Positions 57,901 to 64,000 of a stretch of DNA of 64,000 nt are shown one piece after another. This DNA comes from Muricea muricata (taxonomy: Eukaryota; Cnidaria; Anthozoa; Malacalcyonacea; Plexauridae). Both the position numbers and the translations under genes were made by a program. Every line of letters begins with the position of its first letter. Position 1 is the first letter of the stretch. The notes under the pieces are model-generated. The model was not told where the DNA came from. It saw only the letters and a list, made by a program, of their open reading frames with translations, and did no database searches. Location: NCBI GenBank assembly GCA_963855995.1, contig OY979728.1:5443330-5507329 (forward strand), read 5' to 3'.

Positions 57901-60130
57901 CATTGACGATTTGTTGCCTGAATAATGCAGTTTTCCAGAATTTTAGGGGGACAGACGAAGGAGATTTTTCATGTGCCTTTTGATGCTGAGAATAAAATAC
58001 ACATGTAAAACAAAACAATTCCTTGTATCGCACTGAAACACTAGACCCTAACGTTAACTAAATGCCAGTGGCGCTTACACAACACAAAGTACCCACAATT
58101 TCCGCTGTAGTATTGTGGGCACAGGATTGAAAATTTGCTGACGGTTGTTAATTTTGAATTCTGATTTAAATAATTATGCGTTGGAATGTGGCTGGAAGAA
58201 AGCTCAATTTCACAACAGACGACACACGAGTAAACCTTGTTGAAAGATCTTGAGATACTCATTGTGACAGTAATAGCTTGTAAAAGCTTGACAAAGACTT
58301 GTTTGAATACTACAAACGGGTGCAAAACAGCCACTGTTTATAGAGGTAATGTTGCAACAATTATAGAACTTATTATTTACTATAAACCATGTTCACTGTC
58401 ATGTCATGTGTTTTCAAACGTTTTTCGGCTGTAGAAACATACAAAATGTTTGGTAGAAGTGGTATAATTCTCCACTATGTATACAACTCTAGACATCTGA
58501 TTTTTGGACAATTCTGTCTGCTATTTGTTCGCGGGATGTCCTGTAGTTGTATGATCGTTCATGTCAATAATTTATACAGATTTAAGATTTATGTATTGGT
58601 CAACAAATATAACCGGTAACGTAGCCCTAAATGTGGCATGAGAAACGCTCGTTTTATAATTTTGAGGTTTCATTTGATGTTATGATTTATGTGCTTAATT
58701 TAAAGCAAATTGTGAGGTATATTTATGCGGAAACCACTGAGAAGTCCTAAATTCCAAAGCGTCCGTAGTAACGCGAAGTTACAGAGACGTAACGCGATGG
58801 GTTTTGAAATCGCACTGACAAAAATACGTCCAAAATTACAAGGATAGAGCATCGTAGAGTCATGAAAAGGATACATGGCGTAAAACTGGAAATTTGTTTT
58901 GTGAATGCGTTTAATTTTAACAAAAAAATTTGCGTTGCTCATTTGCTGAAATCTTGTTTGTTTACAAACATGACGTTTAAACGTGTTCGATCTTTCTGAA
59001 CTGATCTACTGTTTTGTATCATCAAAATCGCTGCAAATTCACGCGTATTTAAATGATATAATAATACTAGAGCACAAATAAAGTGTACAGAAAATTTGAG
59101 GCGAAATTGACGTGAAATATTGGTGAAGTTTAGGTTGCTTTTAGCGTTGCTATGCGCTTTAAGTTTTGATTTTAATATGCAAGGTGTCATGTTACACCTG
59201 GGTTTATGAGGCACAAGTTTTAAACAGTATTATTTTCTGAAATATTGTACAATTCAGGTATATGTAAGTAGATTTGCTTTGTGCAAAACACTCAAGTAAG
59301 AAGCTTACATCGTATGTCCCAAAGAAATGTGTTTACATTATTATTAATAATAAAATATGCCTAAAATATAAAAGTTTGAAGTTTTACAAGAGAGCTTCAA
59401 CAACTTATGTATTTTATGAACAACTTTGTTCCCAGGCTTCTTTGCTAGGTATTGGAGTTTGGCAGATTTGCTTTTTCATCTGTCTTTCTTCAATGTTTTG
59501 AGTCATTTTACCAGAATGACATATATATACAGTGACAAGTCATGTAGTCAGGTCAGGTCATGTGACTGGCTGATGCCTCCTGGGTTTCCTTGCGTGAGCC
59601 AGGAGCCACTAGATCAGAACTCTGGGAATGAAGCTTGTACATTAACCTGCACTAGGACATAGAGGAGGGGGATCTCTGGGGAAACTAATAATTATGATAG
59701 TCAAGGACATATTGCCATATAGCCATAATCAGTGTCAATGACAAAGTAAAAATGGCTCAAATATCTGTCTATGGAGGTGATCGGAGCCATGGTGAAGGGA
59801 GATATGCTCAGCTCAATAAAAGGGAGGGTAGCCATGCACAGCTCCCTTGCCTCTTCATCCTTGCCTTATCGCTGAACCTGCATGTATCAAGTTAAACAAC
59901 ATCAATGAATGCTGGCATGTAACTAGAGCCTAATTGGGATGTATATATTTCATAAACTTAATACCGGTATGTTCTGTGTTCAACTAATTTCTTTTGAAAT
60001 AAACCTATTGTAGTTTCTGAAGAAATTATAGTTGTCAATGGGCAGAAAACTAACTGTGTCAACCCCCCCCCCCAATTAACACACTAGTTACAACCCTGAT
60101 TGAGTCATATACCTCAAACTGTTTACTTTG
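54950..60130. other. Intergenic, repeats only
   Basis: It contains G-runs (55242-55250, 55919-55930), a purine-rich GTCGAGAGTAAAA-type tandem tract at 56228-56300, the second copy of the dispersed repeat (56987-57139) and CCTAAC-type words at 57681-57710. No exon with paired splice sites and a recognisable domain was found. Confidence 0.5.
56987..57139. repeat. Dispersed repeat, second copy
   Basis: Same orientation as 35050-35192, with a ~15-bp insertion (ATCATTGGCCAAAAT) and scattered changes. No open frame and no inverted ends, so the class is unknown. Confidence 0.75.
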
Positions 60131-60147
60131 TCTTTTTCTACCAGAAC

Positions 60148-60318
60148 ATGCAACAAGTGTTCATACCGCTGCTGTTTCTTACTATTCTTAAGTTGTGCCT
60201 GGCTGATGGAATTATTTCATTTGATACAAGACTAGTGGAAGTTAAAGAAGTAGGCTTCAATGAGGCAGTTTTAAACGTTTTAAGAAATGGAACAACAGAT
60301 GTCTCCTTCACTTGCACG
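60148..60318 (+). CDS. First exon of a secreted Calx-beta-like protein
   Basis: After the acceptor TTTTTCTACCAG|AACATG, the frame reads MQQVFIPLLFLTILKLCLADG, a clear signal peptide, then ISFDTRLVEVKEVGFNEAVL and NVLRNGTTDVSFTCT. The V-x-V-x-E-x-G ... L-x-V-x-R-x-G pattern is that of the first strands of a Calx-beta domain, which binds calcium in extracellular adhesion proteins. The donor is either ACG|GTTTGT or four bases later (GTATCT). I could not find the next exon before the window ends. Confidence 0.55.
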
Positions 60319-60329
60319 GTTTGTATCTT

Positions 60330-63170
60330 TAAAATAATAACTTTTTTAAAATTTATTTAGTGAATTAGATATGTGAGAATAAGTCAATTTATTGTTTACT
60401 GACTATTCAGTAAACACAATTGTTCCATTCCCAAAAATTGTTGACCAGTTCATTGGATTACGAGATGGGATCACCAACTTCACAACTTTGTAGTTTAAAT
60501 TTGGTGGTTCCCTGGGAATGTTTGCAATATAGAATTAATCCTTGCTTCTTTCCAAGTCAAGGCCATATTAAGAAACATACTTTACGAAGGTTAGCATGGG
60601 ATTGGATCATAGAAATAATAGATATCTATTATTATGGATTGGATGCATGGAGGGTAGCTGAAAGTTTTCGGAACCTCCTGAGCAGGGCAAGGTGAGCTTG
60701 AGAAACATCCAGCCATCCTCTTTGCATTCAATCCCAGACTGAATGATCCAGCAAGTATGTAATCCATTTTTATCTCATGCCCATGTTGATCCACGCAGTT
60801 AAAGTGACTTGTATAAAATATAGACTGGATAAAGTGTATAAAATACTTACACTTGGGTCATTATTCCCAGTAATATAAAATACTTAGCTGATGTTTCAGT
60901 TTTCTTCCTTATTTTGAGTCCTCATTTTTTCATTTGATTCTCAACAGTTTGTATTGTTTATGATATTTCTTTGAATTGGTCCTCACAAGTTTTTTTTTAA
61001 CTATTGACAGTTCTCTCGCCACTTTGATATGCGGACGGCAACGTAAGCAGGTTGAGATGGTTTCTGTACAAACAAAAACTTGGTCTCTCAACATTTCTTT
61101 ATCAGGGCCACGGTTGTCTTTAGTTTACAATTTCCCGTTTCTTTTTGCTTGGTTTCTGTGACATTTTTGCCTGAAATTGTTATCAAAATGTTTGTTTAAT
61201 AATCAGCTAAATTTTGTCTGCTATAATTGTTGTTGAGCATTTTGAGGCAGACGGCAGCGTAAGAAGAGCGTGAGTTTGGGTTTTTGCAGCCAATCAGACA
61301 GCTGGTTTTATCGATAAAAGAGAAAAGCGGGTTTGAAAAGTTTGAAAAAAGTAGGCGAGTTCGAAAAAACTTACCCGCGCTGAGAACCAATCGGAAACCT
61401 GCTTTTAACACAAGTATGGGAATATAAAACACGCATCTCCTTTTAGCCAATAGGAAAGCGGCTGATACGCTAGGTATGAGATAATTGATTAGTGTTCTAG
61501 TACAGCTCTTTTCTAATGTCTGTAATTCAGTGATAAATCTGAATGGCTTTAACATCATTCTACAGTATATACATGAGGCCCAACAATAGTTCGAAGAGGT
61601 CAATTGATTTATGTTTATGTACAGACATCGTCAGCCCATGATTTTAGTTAATAAAGAACTTGTTCACCCTGTCTGTCAAGTCGTTTGCGCCTCCTATCAA
61701 AGTCAAATCGACTATTTCACGAGAGATGAATTCAAATCTATCATAATTATGGTGGCATATTATATCATTATCACCTGCCCAGAAGTTTCTCACGATAGAA
61801 TCTTGTTTACACGCCTCGTTGATTCTCCGGAGAGCTCAGTATAGCCTCCTAATTAATTGGGTTTGCCACCATCATCACTGGCGATTTTAACGACATTTAA
61901 CTTGCATGTTTTTTTTTTAAGTAGACGTACATCTCCCAATTTTATCATGCCCCAGATTTCAGGAGTGTCGGAATCGAAGTGTGAACTTTCGTAGCTCTGA
62001 AATGATAGAGACCTTTGATTTCCTAAGATTTCGGAAGATGGTCTTCGGTACTTTGTCAGCCATAAATCCGTAAATTGGTTACCCTTATTGTTATCTATGA
62101 TTATATAACGTATGGATTACTGCTAATGATGTTCGATATAAGAAATTCTCGGTATCCGTATATCGGAAAAATTGTATTTATAAAATCATACCGATATTCT
62201 GTGGAAGGAATTTAATTCAGTCATATTTGGACTATTTTTTACTTGTCTTGCAACCAATTTCTCAGGACACATGAGACAATCTTTCTCTTTCACGATCAGT
62301 TAGTGTCCAACACCACCAGCATGGCGACATATGCAAGTCAAGAATTGAAAACCCGTCTTTTTACTGTGATGGAACAATATCGATGTTACAAATGGCCATA
62401 TAATTTCTGTGTATCGGCGAAAATTTCAATATATCGGTATCCCAAGCATCCTTAATTCCTTCCACGATAAGCTTCAATCTTTTGCCTTTATAATGAACTG
62501 CATTGTTGGCCAATATCTACCTAAACCTAATACTGAAATGTATTTCGTACTTTTAAATACGCGGGAACGAGCGTTTTATCATATTTAAAACGCAAGCTGT
62601 TTTAGATAGAATAAAACGCGAGTGTATTCGAGTGTAAAACGTCGCCTATATTCACTTGAAAACATCCTTCCTCCGTTATCGTGAACTTCTATTGCAGTTG
62701 ACTTTCTTTTAGACTTAAGGTTGAAAATGCTGTGTGCTATCTGTATACCCCACTCTATATTCTACAGTGGCTCCGTGAGAACGCTGCTGCTTCCTTATCC
62801 CGCCCATTGCCATCTACGTTTTCAGTGCTTCTGTCCAAGAGGGAAATATATTACATTGTCGTGAAAATTCGCTAAATAAATGTGACTTCCGTACCAAAAT
62901 CTTCACCTAAGTACTTCAGATATTTTCTTATGTAGAACGATTTGCCTCACACTTATAGTAAGCAAAGTCATGTAGTCACTCCTCCATGGCTCGTTCTTAC
63001 AGTCTGTCAATAGACTAATGGAACCAAGCCTGGCTCTTACATCTAATCACCTGTATGCGGGAGATGATGCTGTTAAAGTTTGTGGATGATGATATTTTGT
63101 GGGAAATTGTCACGAAAAACGAACTACCCGCTTCGGTCTAACCGTCACTAATTATTAATTTCTGTAATTA
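60330..63170. other. No recognised gene
   Basis: Several short frames lack domain matches. 61020-61060 and 61250-61280 share a GACGGCARCGTAAG word, and 61370-61460 has CCAATCAGA-type words, suggesting an old repeat. Introns of the gene starting at 60148 may occupy it. Confidence 0.4.
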
Positions 63171-63171
63171 C

Positions 63172-64000
63172 AGTACTGTGCAAAAGTTTTAGGCACCCTG
63201 TTTTTTAGCTTTTACATAAAAAGTCATACCTAACCCAAAATGGAACCAATTACAATGACATTTTTATGGGTGATGGAGCAAAATGATACTTGCAACTTGT
63301 TACTTAAAAACATGGATATTGCAAACCGGAAGTTCAGTTATAACCGAAATGGTGATATACTACTTTTTTGAGATATCATCATTATATCCATGTACAGTTT
63401 TTGAATAATTAATCTTTTTTCCAGTAACATTGTAGAAAAACTAAATTATTGTCACTAAATTATTTTAAAAATATTGATCAATTTGGTGCAACGTGCAGTG
63501 TTCAGTTTTGAATAAAATCTCTTCGTCTGAAAAACAGTCCTTCTTGCATACTCTTGGTACTCTATTTGTGATCATTTTTCTGCAACGTTTTAGCATGTGT
63601 AAATTATATGGAATAACAGCATTTCAATTTTAGGGCAAATATCAACAACCATTGGTCAAATTAAACCGCCTTATATAGCATCATATTATATTAGATTTTT
63701 AAACCAGGCTGCAAAGTGAACAAATTTAAATCAACTTTTCGCACTAAAGATTTTTCCACTGTAACCACTTTGCAACAGAATCACGCTGAAAACTTCCACA
63801 AAAAAGTTAAGTTGCGTGCTTCATTTTTGACTCTGAGGACAAGTTGTAACCAGTACTTCCGATAATAGCTAAACTTCCGTTTCGCATTATCAATTGTTTA
63901 AAAGTAACTCATGACAGATATAGAGATTACTTCATGGTTGGTGAGTGCGTACGATTTTTATTCACGAGTTGTGAAGGATCGTTAAACGAACGAGTGAGCG
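63172..64000 (+). mobile_element. Tc1/mariner-like left terminus, partial
   Basis: ACAGTACTGTGCAAAAGTTT followed by TAGGCACCC, preceded by TT, is a typical Tc1/mariner terminal inverted repeat at a TA target. No transposase frame is seen in the 0.8 kb to the window edge. The right terminus would lie outside, so the extent is unknown. Confidence 0.5.

Overview
The window is eukaryotic and animal-like. Two large spliced genes with GT-AG introns lie in a dense background of decayed retrotransposons, foldback elements and MITEs. The AT-rich base composition, APE-type LINEs with a PHD finger and a 2A-like motif, an R2/R4-type LINE, Crypton and Tc1-like remnants and a DEG/ENaC channel together suggest an early-branching metazoan, most likely a cnidarian such as an anthozoan. 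That placement is inference. There is no prokaryotic-type operon, CRISPR array or rRNA.

Layout. 1-11,000: a retrotransposon graveyard. It holds LINE fragments on both strands, an R2/R4-type element whose endonuclease has lost a key residue, and two ~370-bp inverted arms about 7 kb apart. 11,200-14,280: non-autonomous elements with GGGTAA-type repeats and one short ORF. 14,290-17,390: nothing recognisable. 17,400-19,960 (minus): an APE-type LINE with a 2A-like motif, PHD finger, endonuclease and reverse transcriptase. 20,040-20,370 (minus): a possible secreted-protein first exon. 21,046-21,248: a hAT-type MITE with a perfect 8-bp target duplication, nested in an older MITE.

21,472-33,866 (plus): a complete DEG/ENaC (acid-sensing/degenerin-type) sodium channel gene. 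I read 12 coding exons whose phases all agree, giving 542 residues. Its introns carry a Crypton fragment, several foldback MITEs, a 1.7-kb decayed transposon with two nested insertions and a 108-bp tandem repeat.

53,589-35,203 (minus): a complete ADAM metalloprotease gene. I read 26 coding exons with consistent phases, giving 984 residues: signal peptide, prodomain, RSRR furin site, active-site HELGHNFGLRHD, disintegrin, cysteine-rich and EGF-like domains, a ~250-residue Thr/Pro-rich stalk and a C-terminal hydrophobic tail with no cytoplasmic domain, which suggests a GPI anchor. The two genes converge, with stop codons 1.3 kb apart.

54,000-64,000: foldback elements, simple repeats, one signal-peptide exon with the start of a Calx-beta-like domain (60,148 onward) and a Tc1/mariner-like terminus running off the right edge. 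Both genes encode cell-surface proteins, but nothing in the sequence shows that they act together. Exon models come from reading splice sites and family motifs by eye and have not been checked against transcripts.
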